A stretch of DNA of 64,000 nt from CAVQZA01 sp963724805 (GCA_963724805.1 CAVRWA010000011.1:124001-188000); one strand, 5' to 3'; counted from the stretch's first letter, positions 22,902 to 34,508 are shown. Notes: generated from the sequence alone by a model not told the origin. Numbers and translations: made by a program.

Positions 22902-24476
22902 GTGGAGGAGCACTCCCCGCGTCGCCGTCTTGCCTGGTCGACGGCGATGTTCTCGCTCGCCACCGGCCTCTCGCGCATCCTCGGCCTGATCCGGGAGATG
23001 GTGGCCGCCTACTACTTCGGGGCGAGCGGCAAGATCAACGCCTTCACCGTCGCCTTCCAGATCCCGAACCTGCTGCGCTCGCTCGTGGCCGACCAGGCGC
23101 TCGCGTCGGCGTTCGTACCGGTCTTCAGCGAACTGCTCGTCAAAGGGGACCGGAAGCGAGCATGGCGCTTCGCCTCGAGCGTCTTCTTCCTGATGATGCT
23201 CGGGCTCGGCGCCGTGACCGCGTTCGGGATCATCTTCGCGCCGCTGATCATCAAGCCGTTCGGCGAACCAGGCGGCGACGTGCAGCTCGCGATCGGGCTC
23301 ACGCGAGTCCTCTTCCCCGTGGTCTTCCTGCTCGGCCTCTCCGGGATCGTGGTCGGGATCCTCAACAGCTACGAGGAGTTCACGGTCCCGGCGATCACGC
23401 CGGTGTTCTGGAACCTCACGATCATCGTCGGGCTCGTGCTGGGCGTTCCGAACGCGCACACGATGAACGCGAAGCTCTACGTCTACGCGTTCTCGATCCT
23501 GATCGGCACCGTGATCCAGGTGCTGATCCCGCTCCCCTGGCTCTTCCGTCTCGACGGTCGCCTCCACGTCGCGCTCGACTGGCGTGACCCGACGGTGCGG
23601 CGGGTCTTCGTGCTCATGGTGCCCGTCACCCTCGGGCTCGGCCTGATCAACTTCAACGCGGTCGTGGACACGCTCTTTGCCTCGCGGCTGCTCGATCCGG
23701 AGCTCGCGCCTGCGGCGATCGACAAGGCGTTCCGCGTCTACATGCTCCCGCAGGGGATCTTCTCCGTTGCGATCGCCACCGTGCTGTTTCCGTCGCTGTC
23801 ACGGCTCGCGGTGCGCGCCGACTGGGACGGCTTTCGGGGCACGGTCCAGCTCGGCCTCAGGCAGATCGCCTTCCTCCTTATCCCCGCGAGCGTGACGCTC
23901 GCCGTGCTCGCGACGCCGATCGTGAGGCTGCTCTTCCAGCGCGGCGCCTTCACGTCCGGGCAGACGACCGTCGTCGCCGGCGCGCTCGCCGCGTTCTCGC
24001 TCGGCCTCACGTTCAACGGCGCGATGCTGATGCTGAACCGCGCGTTCTTCAGCCTGCAGGAGAACTGGATTCCGACGGCCGTCGCGCTGGGAAACCTCGC
24101 GCTCAACGCGCTGCTCGACTGGGCGTTCTACCGGGTGGGCGTCTGGGGGATCCCGCTCTCCACTGCGGTAGTGAACATCGCCGGCACCGCGGTGCTGTTC
24201 TGGCTGCTGCGCAAACGGCTCGACGGTCTGCCGTTGACGCCGATTCTCGGCGCCGTCGGCCGGATCCTCGTCGCCTCCGCGGTTTTGGGCGCCGTTGCGT
24301 ACGGCGTCTGGCGGGGCATCGACTCGGTCGTCGGGCAGGGGTTCGTCGCCCAGGCGGTCGCGCTCCTGGGCGGGATCGCCGCGGGTGTCGTCGCCTACGC
24401 GTTTTCCGCCCGTTTGCTCGGGATTCGCGAGCTCGACCCGTTGCTAGGGTTGAGAGCCCGCTTCCGGCGGAGCTGA
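22902..24476 (+). CDS. murJ: Lipid II flippase MurJ
   Basis: A 524-residue MATE/MVF-type flippase with about 14 membrane helices, which moves lipid II across the membrane for peptidoglycan synthesis. The start STAMFSLATGLSRILGLIRE and the following YYFGASGKINAFTVAFQIPN are highly characteristic, with the conserved Arg residues of the central cavity (SRILGLIRE). No C-terminal pseudokinase domain is present, unlike mycobacterial MviN. It leads the lepA operon, with two bases between its stop and the lepA ATG. Confidence 0.93.
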   Translation: MEEHSPRRRLAWSTAMFSLATGLSRILGLIREMVAAYYFGASGKINAFTVAFQIPNLLRSLVADQALASAFVPVFSELLVKGDRKRAWRFASSVFFLMMLGLGAVTAFGIIFAPLIIKPFGEPGGDVQLAIGLTRVLFPVVFLLGLSGIVVGILNSYEEFTVPAITPVFWNLTIIVGLVLGVPNAHTMNAKLYVYAFSILIGTVIQVLIPLPWLFRLDGRLHVALDWRDPTVRRVFVLMVPVTLGLGLINFNAVVDTLFASRLLDPELAPAAIDKAFRVYMLPQGIFSVAIATVLFPSLSRLAVRADWDGFRGTVQLGLRQIAFLLIPASVTLAVLATPIVRLLFQRGAFTSGQTTVVAGALAAFSLGLTFNGAMLMLNRAFFSLQENWIPTAVALGNLALNALLDWAFYRVGVWGIPLSTAVVNIAGTAVLFWLLRKRLDGLPLTPILGAVGRILVASAVLGAVAYGVWRGIDSVVGQGFVAQAVALLGGIAAGVVAYAFSARLLGIRELDPLLGLRARFRRS

Positions 24477-24478
24477 CC

Positions 24479-26262
<1,784 letters not shown>

Positions 26263-26266
<4 letters not shown>

Positions 26267-27372
26267 GCGGCGCCGTCCGCCACCTCTACGTGCACCTGCC
26301 CTTCTGCGCCTCGCGCTGCGGCTACTGCGATTTCGTCACCGTGCTGGGCCGCGAAGACGAGCACGCGCCCTACGTCGCGTCGCTGCTCGCCGAGCTGGAG
26401 CTCCAGCGCGGGCTGCTCGCGCCCGGGCTCGAAACCGTGTTCCTCGGCGGCGGGACTCCGACGTTGACCGAGCCGGCGGCGCTCCGCCGACTGCTCGAGT
26501 CCCTGCCGCCGGCGGCCGAGGTGACCGTGGAGGCGAACCCGGAGACGGTCACGCCCGCGCTCGCCCGGTCGCTGCGCGAGGCCGGCGTCACCCGCGTCTC
26601 GCTCGGCGCGCAGAGCTTCCAGCCGGAGCTGCTCGCGGTGCTCGAGCGGCGCGCCGGCCCGGACGACGTCCGCCGCGCCTTCCACACGCTTCGCGAGGCC
26701 GGCGTCGACAACCTTTCACTCGATCTCGTCTACGGGATCCCGGGCCAGAGCCCGGCCGATCTCGACGGCGATCTCGAGGCGGCGCTCGCACTCGGGCCGG
26801 AGCATCTCTCCTGCTATGAGCTCGAGGCAAAGCCCGGCACGCGCTTCACGCACGCTTACGGGGCCGAGCTCGAGCGCCAGGCCGAGGCGATGGAGGACTA
26901 CTTCGAGCGGGTCGTCGAGCGCCTCACCGGCGCGGGCTACCGCTGGTACGAGACGGCCAACTTCTGCCGCGCTGGCGAGCGCGACCTCCGCTCGCGGCAC
27001 AACCTCGCGTACTGGCTCGGCCTCGACTACCTCGGGCTCGGCCTCGGCGCGGTGTCGACCGTCGCCGGGGTCCGCTGGCGCACGACTCCTCGCCTCGCGG
27101 CCTACCTCGAAGCGCTCGGCCGGGGGGCGCTGCCGCCGCGCGAGCTGGAGCCGCTGGACGACGAGGTCCGCCGCCGCGAGCGCCTGATGCTCGGGCTGCG
27201 GCTCGACGAGCCGCTCGCACTGGGCGGCGTCGCCGAGGCGATCGACCCGGGCGCGCTCGACCGCCTCGAGCGGCTGGGGCTCGCGCAACGCGGCGGCGAC
27301 GGTGCGACCCTGGCGCTGACGCGACGCGGCCGCTTCCTCGGCGGCGCAGTCACGGCCGAGCTGCTCGCCTGA
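26263..27372 (+). CDS. hemW: Radical SAM haem chaperone HemW
   Basis: A 369-residue radical SAM protein. The cluster-binding CASRCGYC has Cys at 15, 19 and 22, preceded by HLYVHLPF; FLGGGTPT and GVTRVSLGAQSF are further family motifs, as is the C-terminal HemN-like domain. It was long annotated as coproporphyrinogen oxidase but lacks that enzyme's extra residues and acts in haem delivery. GTG 26263 overlaps the lepA stop. The lepA-hemW-hrcA-dnaJ order is common in Gram-positive bacteria. Confidence 0.92.
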
Positions 27373-27376
27373 GCGC

Positions 27377-27382
27377 TACAGT
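27377..27382 (+). promoter_or_regulatory. Possible -10 box (TACAGT) of hrcA
   Basis: TACAGT lies 12 nt before GTG 27395, a longer spacer than for the other leaderless candidates, so a few untranslated bases are likely. No CIRCE inverted repeat is visible here. Confidence 0.35.
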
Positions 27383-27394
27383 CATTTCAGGGCA

Positions 27395-28432
27395 GTGAAC
27401 GTACAACTCACCCCACGCCAGCGCGAGATCCTGCGCCGGGTCGTCGAGGAGTACGTCGCCACCGGCCAGCCCGTCGGCTCGAAGGGCCTCGTCGAGCGGG
27501 CCGAGCTCGACGTCTCGCCCTCGACGGTGCGGAACGAGCTGGCCGAGCTCGAGGGCTTCGGCCTCCTCACGCATCCGCACACCTCGGCCGGGCGCGTCCC
27601 GACCGACAGTGGCTACCGCCTCTACGCGGGCGACCTGCTCGAACGGCTCGAGCCCCGGCCGGCCGGCGGGCCTTCGTTCGCGGCGCCCGCGGTGCGCACC
27701 GAGCTCGAGGCGGTGATGCAGGAGGCGACGGAGATGCTCGCCGACGCCACGCGCCTGCTCGCGCTCGTCTCCGCACCGCCGCTCGCGACCACGACGGTGC
27801 GGCACGTCGAGGTGCTGCTCCTGCAGCCACAGGTGGCTCTCGTGGTGCTGATCACCTCGACGGGCGGCGTCTCGAAACGGACCGTCGCCTTCGACGCGCC
27901 CGTCGACACCGGCCTCGCCGCCTGGGCGCGCGAGTACCTCAACGAGACCGTCGCCGGCCTGCAGCTCGGGTCCGGTCTCCTACGGCGGCGGCTCCAGGAT
28001 CCGAGCCTCTCCCAGCGCGAGCGCGCGTTTCTCGCCGAGCTCGCGCCGGTGTTCACCGCCTCGACCGCGGCCGACGACCAGCGTGTCTTCGTCGGCGGCG
28101 CGGCCGGCCTCATCGGCGACGTGCGAGCCGACGAGCGCGAGGCGTGTCGCCACCTGCTCGAGCTGCTCGAGCGGCGCGCCGCACTGCTCGAGCTGATCAG
28201 CGAGACACTCGATCCCCGTCGCCCGGTCGTTCGTCTCGGCGACGAGCTCGATGCCTCCGGGCTCTACGACGTGGCGATCGTCGGCTCCGGCTACGGCCTC
28301 GCCACCCGGACGCTGGGGTCGGTCAGCCTGCTCGGCCCGGTGCGCATGGACTACGAAAAGGCGATCCGCGCCGTGCGGGCCGCCGCGGCCGAGCTCTCGC
28401 GCTACGTGGAGTCGGTCTACGAGGAGAGCTGA
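27395..28432 (+). CDS. hrcA: Heat-inducible transcription repressor HrcA
   Basis: A 345-residue repressor. The winged-helix N-terminus is recognised from LTPRQREILRRVVEEYVATG and PSTVRNELAELEGFGLL; the GAF-like core and dimerisation domain follow, with GPVRMDYEKAIRAVRAAA near the end. HrcA binds CIRCE elements at groE and dnaK operons and is aided by GroEL. No CIRCE copy was found in this window, so its targets are elsewhere. dnaJ follows after 23 bp, with its own predicted promoter. Confidence 0.93.
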   Translation: MNVQLTPRQREILRRVVEEYVATGQPVGSKGLVERAELDVSPSTVRNELAELEGFGLLTHPHTSAGRVPTDSGYRLYAGDLLERLEPRPAGGPSFAAPAVRTELEAVMQEATEMLADATRLLALVSAPPLATTTVRHVEVLLLQPQVALVVLITSTGGVSKRTVAFDAPVDTGLAAWAREYLNETVAGLQLGSGLLRRRLQDPSLSQRERAFLAELAPVFTASTAADDQRVFVGGAAGLIGDVRADEREACRHLLELLERRAALLELISETLDPRRPVVRLGDELDASGLYDVAIVGSGYGLATRTLGSVSLLGPVRMDYEKAIRAVRAAAAELSRYVESVYEES

Positions 28433-28441
28433 CCGGCTCGG

Positions 28442-28447
28442 TACGCT
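28442..28447 (+). promoter_or_regulatory. -10 box (TACGCT) of dnaJ
   Basis: TACGCT is 8 nt from ATG 28456 and lies in the 23-bp gap after hrcA; predicted leaderless internal promoter. Confidence 0.45.
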
Positions 28448-28455
28448 TCGACCCG

Positions 28456-29580
28456 ATGGCGACCACCGAGCGCGACTACTACGAAGTGCTCGGCGTCCAG
28501 CGCAACGCGACGGACGCCGAGATCAAGCGGGCCTTCCGCAGCCTCGCGCGCGAGTTGCATCCCGACGTCTCCTCCGCGCCCGATGCCGAGGAGCGCTTCC
28601 GCGAGGTCGCGGAGGCCTACGAGGTCCTCTCGAACGCCGAGCGGCGCGAGCTCTATGACAGGTACGGCCGCGAGGGTCTCCGCAGCGGCGGCTTCGACCC
28701 TGGGCACTTCGACATGGGCAATCTCTCCGACATCTTCTCGGCCTTCTTCGGCGATGACCTCTTCGGCGGCGGCCGCCGCAGGACGCAGGGGCCGGCGCAC
28801 GGAGCCGACATCGCCGTCGAGGTCGAGATCGAGCTCGTCGAGGCGGCGCGGGGCGTCGTCCGGCAGGTGCCGTTCCAGGCCGCGACCGAGTGCGCGCGCT
28901 GCGGCGGAGACGGCGCGGAGCCGGGCACCGAGCCGGTCCGGTGCGAGACGTGCGGCGGCGCCGGCCGGCTGCAGCAGGTCTCTCGCAGTGTCTTCGGCGA
29001 GTTCGTGCGCACGCAGGTATGCCCGCGCTGCAGCGGCACGGGTCGCGTGGTCGAGCATTCTTGCGCGGAGTGCGCGGGCGCAGGGCGCGTGCTCGAGGAG
29101 CGCTCGGTCGAGGTGAAGATCCCCGCCGGGATCCACGACGGCCAGCGCATCCGCGTCTCCGGCGAGGGGCACGCAGGTCGCCTCGGCGGCCAGACGGGCG
29201 ACGTGTACGTGCTCGTGCACGTCGCGCACGACGAGCGGTTCGTCCGCACTGGCGACGACATCGTCTCGACCGTCTCGCTCACGATGACCCAGGCCGCGCT
29301 CGGCGGCACGACGACCGTGGCGACGCTGGACGGCGACGTCGAGCTCGAGCTCCGGCCGGGAATCCAGCCGGGCGAGGTTGAGACGCTGAAGGGGAGGGGG
29401 ATGCCGGTCCTGCAGGGGTTCGGGCGTGGCGACCACCGCGTGCTCGTGAACGTGCTCGTGCCACGCCACCTGACCGACGAGCAGCGGCGCGCCCTCGAGG
29501 AGTTCGATCGCAGCGCGACCGAGCACACGTACGAGGCCGACGAGGGGTTCTTCGCGAAGCTGAAGAGCGCGTTCCGCTGA
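28456..29580 (+). CDS. dnaJ: Chaperone DnaJ (type I)
   Basis: A 374-residue Hsp40. The J-domain begins RDYYEVLGVQRNATDAEIK and has the DnaK-activating HPD triad (ELHPDVS). A short Gly/Phe-rich stretch follows, then four zinc-finger repeats (CARCGGDG, CETCGGAG, CPRCSGTG, CAECAGAG) and the C-terminal substrate domain. ATG 28456 matches the family start and the -10 spacing. dnaK and grpE are absent here. The stop TGA is nested within a possible CTG start of prmA. Confidence 0.95.
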   Translation: MATTERDYYEVLGVQRNATDAEIKRAFRSLARELHPDVSSAPDAEERFREVAEAYEVLSNAERRELYDRYGREGLRSGGFDPGHFDMGNLSDIFSAFFGDDLFGGGRRRTQGPAHGADIAVEVEIELVEAARGVVRQVPFQAATECARCGGDGAEPGTEPVRCETCGGAGRLQQVSRSVFGEFVRTQVCPRCSGTGRVVEHSCAECAGAGRVLEERSVEVKIPAGIHDGQRIRVSGEGHAGRLGGQTGDVYVLVHVAHDERFVRTGDDIVSTVSLTMTQAALGGTTTVATLDGDVELELRPGIQPGEVETLKGRGMPVLQGFGRGDHRVLVNVLVPRHLTDEQRRALEEFDRSATEHTYEADEGFFAKLKSAFR

Positions 29581-29615
29581 GCCCTCTCCGCCGGGTCTCG
29601 ATCACCGTCCCGCCC

Positions 29616-30350
29616 GTGCGCGCGGAGGAGGCGCGGGCGACGATGATCGAGCTCTTCCCGTCCGGTTTCGAGGAGGTCGATCACCCGGACGGCGAGATCG
29701 AGCTCGCCGCGTACACCGACGCGGGCGGCGAGGAGCGGCTCTGGCACGCCTTCGGCGGCACGGGCAGCACGGCCGACGTCGAGGACGGCTGGGAGGAGCG
29801 CTGGCGGGCCTTCCATCGCCCGGTCCGGATTGGCCCGCTCTGGATCGGCCCGCCCTGGGAGGAGGCGCCCGGTGATGCGCTCGCCGTCGTGATCGACCCG
29901 GGCCGCGCATTCGGCACGGGCGCCCACGCGACCACGAGGCTCTGCCTGGAGCTCCTCACGCTGGATCCCGGCGGCAGCCTGCTCGACGTCGGGTGCGGCT
30001 CGGGCGTGCTCTCGATCGCAGGCGCGAGGCTCGGCTACAGGCCCGTGACGGCCGTCGACATCGAAGCGGAGGCGGTCGACGCGACGGCGGCGAATGCGGC
30101 CCGAAACGGGGTCGAGGTGGAGGCGCGTCTGTGTGACGCGCTCGCGGGCTCACTGCCCGCCGCGCGCTCGGCCGTCGCGAACGTGACGCTGGAGTCGGTC
30201 TCGGAGATCGCGCCGCGGCTCGACTGCGAGCGGCTCGTCACGTCTGGCTACCTCGTCTCGGAGCGGCCGGAGCCCGCCGGCTTCCGGCCGGTCGACCGGC
30301 GCGATGCCGAGGGCTGGGCGGCCGACCTCTTCGTGCGCGAGACCGTCTAA
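29616..30350 (+). CDS. prmA: Ribosomal protein L11 methyltransferase
   Basis: A class I SAM-dependent methyltransferase of 244 residues from GTG 29616, modifying L11 lysines. GRAFGTGAHATTRLCLELL, LLDVGCGSGVLSIAGARLG and the ANVTLES segment (family NILA-like motif) define it. The in-frame codons before this GTG read LSPLRRVSITVPPV, which looks like the usual PrmA first strand (RRVSVTVP), so the true start may be CTG 29577, overlapping the dnaJ stop as CTGA. The protein would then be 257 residues. GTG 29616 is given as the conventional start. Confidence 0.85.
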   Translation: MRAEEARATMIELFPSGFEEVDHPDGEIELAAYTDAGGEERLWHAFGGTGSTADVEDGWEERWRAFHRPVRIGPLWIGPPWEEAPGDALAVVIDPGRAFGTGAHATTRLCLELLTLDPGGSLLDVGCGSGVLSIAGARLGYRPVTAVDIEAEAVDATAANAARNGVEVEARLCDALAGSLPAARSAVANVTLESVSEIAPRLDCERLVTSGYLVSERPEPAGFRPVDRRDAEGWAADLFVRETV

Positions 30351-30353
30351 GCT
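30348..30353 (+). promoter_or_regulatory. -10 box (TAAGCT) of mtaB
   Basis: TAAGCT starts at the stop codon of prmA (30348-30350) and is 8 nt from GTG 30362. Predicted leaderless internal promoter. Confidence 0.45.
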
Positions 30354-30361
30354 CCCGAGCC

Positions 30362-31552
30362 GTGGCGACGTTCACCACGAGCTTCCTGGGCTGCAAGGTC
30401 TCGCAGACCGACGCGCGCGCCCTGCGCGAGCGGCTGCTGGCCGATGGGCACACCGAAAGCGGCGCGGCCGCGGACGTTGCCGTCGTCAACACCTGCTGCG
30501 TCACGCACGAGGCGGTGGCGAAGTCCCGCAAGGCGGCTGCCCGCGCGGCCCGCAGGCACGGGCGCGTCTACGTGACCGGGTGTGGCGCGAACCTCTCGGC
30601 CGACGCGTTCGCCGGACTGCCGGAGAACGTCGTCGTCGTGCCCCGGCGGAGCGAGGAGACGCCGGCCTTCGTTGCCGGCGACGTCGGCGCGATCGGCTGC
30701 GTCCAGGCCGACGCCCGGCTCGACCGGGTGCGCGCCTTCGTCAAGATCCAGGACGGCTGCGGTTTCTCGTGCGCGTTCTGCGTGATCCCGATCGTGCGCG
30801 GCGGCACTCGGTCGCGGCGCGCCGAGGCAGTGCTCGACGAGATCCGCAGGCGCGTCGCCCAGGGGCACCGCGAGGTCGTCCTCACCGGGGTGAACCTCGG
30901 CTGCTTCAGGGACCGCGAGTCGGGATACGACCTGCCGCGGCTCGTTCGGGAGGCCGGGGAAGTCCCGGGCCTCGCGCGGTTGCGGCTCTCCTCGATCGAG
31001 CTCAACCACCTGACGCCCGGGCTGCTCGCGGCGCTGCGCGAGTCGCCGGTCGTCTCGCCGCACCTGCACGTCCCGCTCCAGTCCGGCGACGACGGGATCC
31101 TGCGCGCGATGGCGCGCCGTTACGACGCCGCGCAGTACCTCGCGCGGGTCGCGCCGCTCGAAGACTTCAACGTGACGAGTGACGTGATCGTCGGCTTCCC
31201 GGGCGAGGACGAGGCCGCGTTCCGCCGCACTCTCGACCTCGTCCGCCGTGCGAGGATCACCAAGGTGCACGTGTTCCCGTACTCACCGCGCCCCGGCACG
31301 GTCACCGCCGCCGCCGACACGGTGCCCACCGCCGTGAAACGTGAGCGGTCGAAGCGGCTGCGTGAGGCGTCGCTCGGCGCCTGCCTGGCCCGGTGGCGGA
31401 GCAAGCTCGGCCACGAGGACGTCGTCCTGATCGACCGCCCGGGTCGCGGGTACGGCGACGACTATTCGCCGTGGCTCCTCGACGGCCCGGTCGGCGAGCT
31501 CGTGCGCGCCCGCGGCGCCGGCGTGACGGAGGAGGGGATCCTCGCTGCCTGA
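30362..31552 (+). CDS. mtaB: tRNA t6A37 methylthiotransferase MtaB-like
   Basis: A 396-residue radical SAM methylthiotransferase. The N-terminal UPF0004 domain has three cluster cysteines (FLGCKVSQ, NTCCVTH, VTGCGAN), and the radical SAM domain has CGFSCAFC followed by IPIVRGGTRSR. The CKVSQTDA start and overall length fit MtaB rather than MiaB, so the probable reaction is ms2t6A formation at tRNA position 37. A TRAM-like C-terminus is recognisable (VVLIDRPGRGYGDDY). Its end overlaps the proposed HIT start by eight bases and supplies that gene's Shine-Dalgarno. Confidence 0.9.
   Translation: MATFTTSFLGCKVSQTDARALRERLLADGHTESGAAADVAVVNTCCVTHEAVAKSRKAAARAARRHGRVYVTGCGANLSADAFAGLPENVVVVPRRSEETPAFVAGDVGAIGCVQADARLDRVRAFVKIQDGCGFSCAFCVIPIVRGGTRSRRAEAVLDEIRRRVAQGHREVVLTGVNLGCFRDRESGYDLPRLVREAGEVPGLARLRLSSIELNHLTPGLLAALRESPVVSPHLHVPLQSGDDGILRAMARRYDAAQYLARVAPLEDFNVTSDVIVGFPGEDEAAFRRTLDLVRRARITKVHVFPYSPRPGTVTAAADTVPTAVKRERSKRLREASLGACLARWRSKLGHEDVVLIDRPGRGYGDDYSPWLLDGPVGELVRARGAGVTEEGILAA
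31528..31537 (+). promoter_or_regulatory. Shine-Dalgarno selecting a CTG start (HIT gene)
   Basis: GGAGGAGGGG lies seven bases before CTG 31545. It is among the strongest Shine-Dalgarno matches in the window, and no ATG, GTG or TTG is in frame nearby. Confidence 0.65.
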
Positions 31553-31874
31553 GGACTGTCTCTTCTGCCGGCTCGTCGCCGACGGCGACCACGTGTACGC
31601 CGCGGACGGCTTCGTCGCGATTCGCGACATCGCACCGAAGGCCGAGACCCACCTGCTCGTGCTGCCCGAGCGCCACGTCGACACGTTCCGGGACGTCGGC
31701 GCTTTTCCGCCCGACGAGGCGAAGCGGATGCTCGACTTCGTCGCCGAGACCGCACGGGAGGCCGGGCTCGAGGACTATCGCGTGCTCGTGAATGTCGGCC
31801 CAGGCGGCGGCCAGACGATCTACCATCTGCACTGGCATGTGCTTGGAGGCAGAATCGAGGGGATGCCCGAATGA
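31545..31874 (+). CDS. HIT-family hydrolase, apparent CTG start
   Basis: A 109-residue histidine-triad protein that hydrolyses nucleoside phosphoramidates or related nucleotides. The active-site HLHWHVLGG is near the end; the zinc-type N-terminus DCLFCRLVADGD is at residues 4-15. That N-terminus lies before the first ordinary start (GTG 31593), and the frame is closed by TGA at 31524-31526 with no ATG, GTG or TTG in between. The only sensible start is CTG 31545, with a strong Shine-Dalgarno seven bases upstream. From GTG 31593 the protein would lose both Cys residues. The stop overlaps yqeY as ATGA. Confidence 0.85.
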   Translation: MPEDCLFCRLVADGDHVYAADGFVAIRDIAPKAETHLLVLPERHVDTFRDVGAFPPDEAKRMLDFVAETAREAGLEDYRVLVNVGPGGGQTIYHLHWHVLGGRIEGMPE

Positions 31875-32314
31875 CCGTTGTGGCGCAGATCGAGGAGGAC
31901 CTGAAGGCGGCGCGGCTCGCGCACGACGACCCGCGCCGTGACGCGCTCTCGCTCCTGCTGTCCAGCCTCCGAGGGGCCGCCAAGGACCTCCAGCGGCCGC
32001 TGAAGGACGAGGAGGCGCTGCAGGTGCTCCAGCGCGAGCGGAAGCGCCGTGTCGAGGCGGCCGAGGCGTTCCTCGCCGCCGGCCGCGAGGAGCAGGCGGC
32101 CAAGGAGGAGTACGAGCTCGAGGTGATCGAGGAGTTCACGCCGCCACAGCTCTCCGAGGAAGAGCTCGAGGAGATCATCGACGATGTGATCGCCGAGGTC
32201 GGCGCGACGAGCCTGAACCAGCTGGGGCGCGTGATGGCCGACGTGATGCCGCAGGTCTCCGGGCGGGCGGACGGCTCCGTCGTCAGCCAGCTCGTCCGCG
32301 AGAAGCTGGCGTAG
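31871..32314 (+). CDS. yqeY: GatB/YqeY domain-containing protein
   Basis: A 147-residue helical protein of the YqeY family, related to the tRNA-binding C-terminal domain of the amidotransferase subunit GatB. Typical elements are RRDALSLLLSSLRGAAKD, EYELEVIEEFTPPQLSEEEL and LGRVMADVMPQVSGRADGS. The free-standing protein is thought to act on tRNA, but its role is unclear. It is the last gene of the run that began at murJ. Its TAG stop is two bases from the stop of the convergent NlpC/P60 gene. Confidence 0.9.
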   Translation: MTVVAQIEEDLKAARLAHDDPRRDALSLLLSSLRGAAKDLQRPLKDEEALQVLQRERKRRVEAAEAFLAAGREEQAAKEEYELEVIEEFTPPQLSEEELEEIIDDVIAEVGATSLNQLGRVMADVMPQVSGRADGSVVSQLVREKLA

Positions 32315-32316
32315 GC

Positions 32317-33501
32317 CTAGATCCGGCGCGCCCCGACGTAGCTTGCTGCATAGCTGCCCGTGCTCATCGTGGAGACGCGCACAACGTCGCCAGTGTGCGG
32401 CGCGTGGATGAACTGGCCCGCGCCGATGTAGATGCCCACGTGGTCGAGCGCGTCGAAGAAGACGAGATCGCCCGAGTCCAGCTGGTCGCGGGGAACCGGC
32501 ACCCCGAGCTGGTACAGCGCGCCGGTGAAGTGCGGGAGCGTGATTCCGAGCTGGGCGTAGACCCAGACGACGAGCCCCGAGCAGTCGAAGCCGGCCGGTG
32601 TGGCCCCGCTCCAGCGATAGGGCACGCCGAGGTAGCGCGCCGCGACCGAGGCCGCTTCAGGGTGTCCCGCAGGGAGCGGAGCGGCGGGGGTGTCGGGGAT
32701 CGGCGCGGGAGCTTCGGTGGTCGTCGCCGGCGTCGGCGAGGTGGTCGTCGCCCCGGTCTCGGTCGTGGTCGGAGCTGCTGCCGTGGGGGCGGCGGGGGCG
32801 GGCTGCTGCGCTGCGCGCGCCTTCGCTGCCGCGGCGGCCTCGGCCTGCTCGCGGGCGAGTCGGGCACGCGCCTGTGCCGCGAGGCGCGCCTCCCGGGCGC
32901 GCTCGGCCGCCTGGATGCGCGCGATCTGGCCCTTGATGGAGGAGAGGAGTCGGCGGCGGGTCGCGAGCGAGCTCTGGATCTGAGCGCGCTTCGCCGTGAG
33001 GTCGGCCAGCGTTGCGCGCTGCACGGCGCGCGCGCGAACGAGTCGCCGCTCGTGCGCGTCGAGCCTGGCCTTCAACGCACTCGCCTCCCTGGCGATCCGC
33101 CGGTCCTGTGCGGTCACCTTCGAGATCGCATCGAACCCGTCGATCAGGTCGCCGACGTTCGAGGCCCCGAGGATCACGTCGACCGCGTCGGGCTCGCCTC
33201 CCACATAGATCGCGACCAGGCGCTCGGCGATCCGTTGCTGTGCGACGCGGTACTCGGCCCGCGCCACCCTGAGCTGCGCGGTATTGGTCTTCAGCTCGCG
33301 CTCGACCGACGCGAGGCGGAGGTTGGCGCCGTTCCAGGCCTCGACCGTGTGGCCGAGCTGCGCGTCGATGCTGTCGATCTCCGCGAGCACCCGAGCCGCC
33401 TGGGCCTGTTTCGACCGCACCTCGGGCGGCGCAGCCGTGCCCGCGGCGGACGCGCTCAGAGCGACGACAACCGCCGCGGCGATGAGGACGCGGACTCGCA
33501 T
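32317..33501 (-). CDS. Secreted coiled-coil NlpC/P60 peptidoglycan hydrolase
   Basis: A 394-residue protein with a signal peptide (cleavage likely after ASAAGTAA, about residue 23). A long coiled coil (about 25-220) resembles the regulatory half of RipA/PcsB-type proteins. An Ala/Pro/Thr-rich linker (about 225-280) follows, then a C-terminal NlpC/P60 domain. The catalytic Cys is in FDCSGLVVWVYAQLG, the His in DHVGIYIG and a third polar residue in FIHAPHTG. It probably cleaves stem peptides during cell separation. ATG 33499-33501 lies 47 bp from divergent phoH. Confidence 0.88.
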   Translation of the reverse strand: MRVRVLIAAAVVVALSASAAGTAAPPEVRSKQAQAARVLAEIDSIDAQLGHTVEAWNGANLRLASVERELKTNTAQLRVARAEYRVAQQRIAERLVAIYVGGEPDAVDVILGASNVGDLIDGFDAISKVTAQDRRIAREASALKARLDAHERRLVRARAVQRATLADLTAKRAQIQSSLATRRRLLSSIKGQIARIQAAERAREARLAAQARARLAREQAEAAAAAKARAAQQPAPAAPTAAAPTTTETGATTTSPTPATTTEAPAPIPDTPAAPLPAGHPEAASVAARYLGVPYRWSGATPAGFDCSGLVVWVYAQLGITLPHFTGALYQLGVPVPRDQLDSGDLVFFDALDHVGIYIGAGQFIHAPHTGDVVRVSTMSTGSYAASYVGARRI

Positions 33502-33534
33502 CCTTCCTGGATTCGCCGTCTCCGCCCCTCCCCC

Positions 33535-33540
33535 TACACT
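33535..33540 (+). promoter_or_regulatory. -10 box (TACACT) of phoH operon
   Basis: TACACT is 8 nt before ATG 33549. It is the only candidate promoter for the five-gene phoH-era run, whose internal junctions leave no room for others. Confidence 0.5.
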
Positions 33541-33548
33541 TCGACAGG

Positions 33549-34504
<956 letters not shown>

Positions 34505-34508
<4 letters not shown>

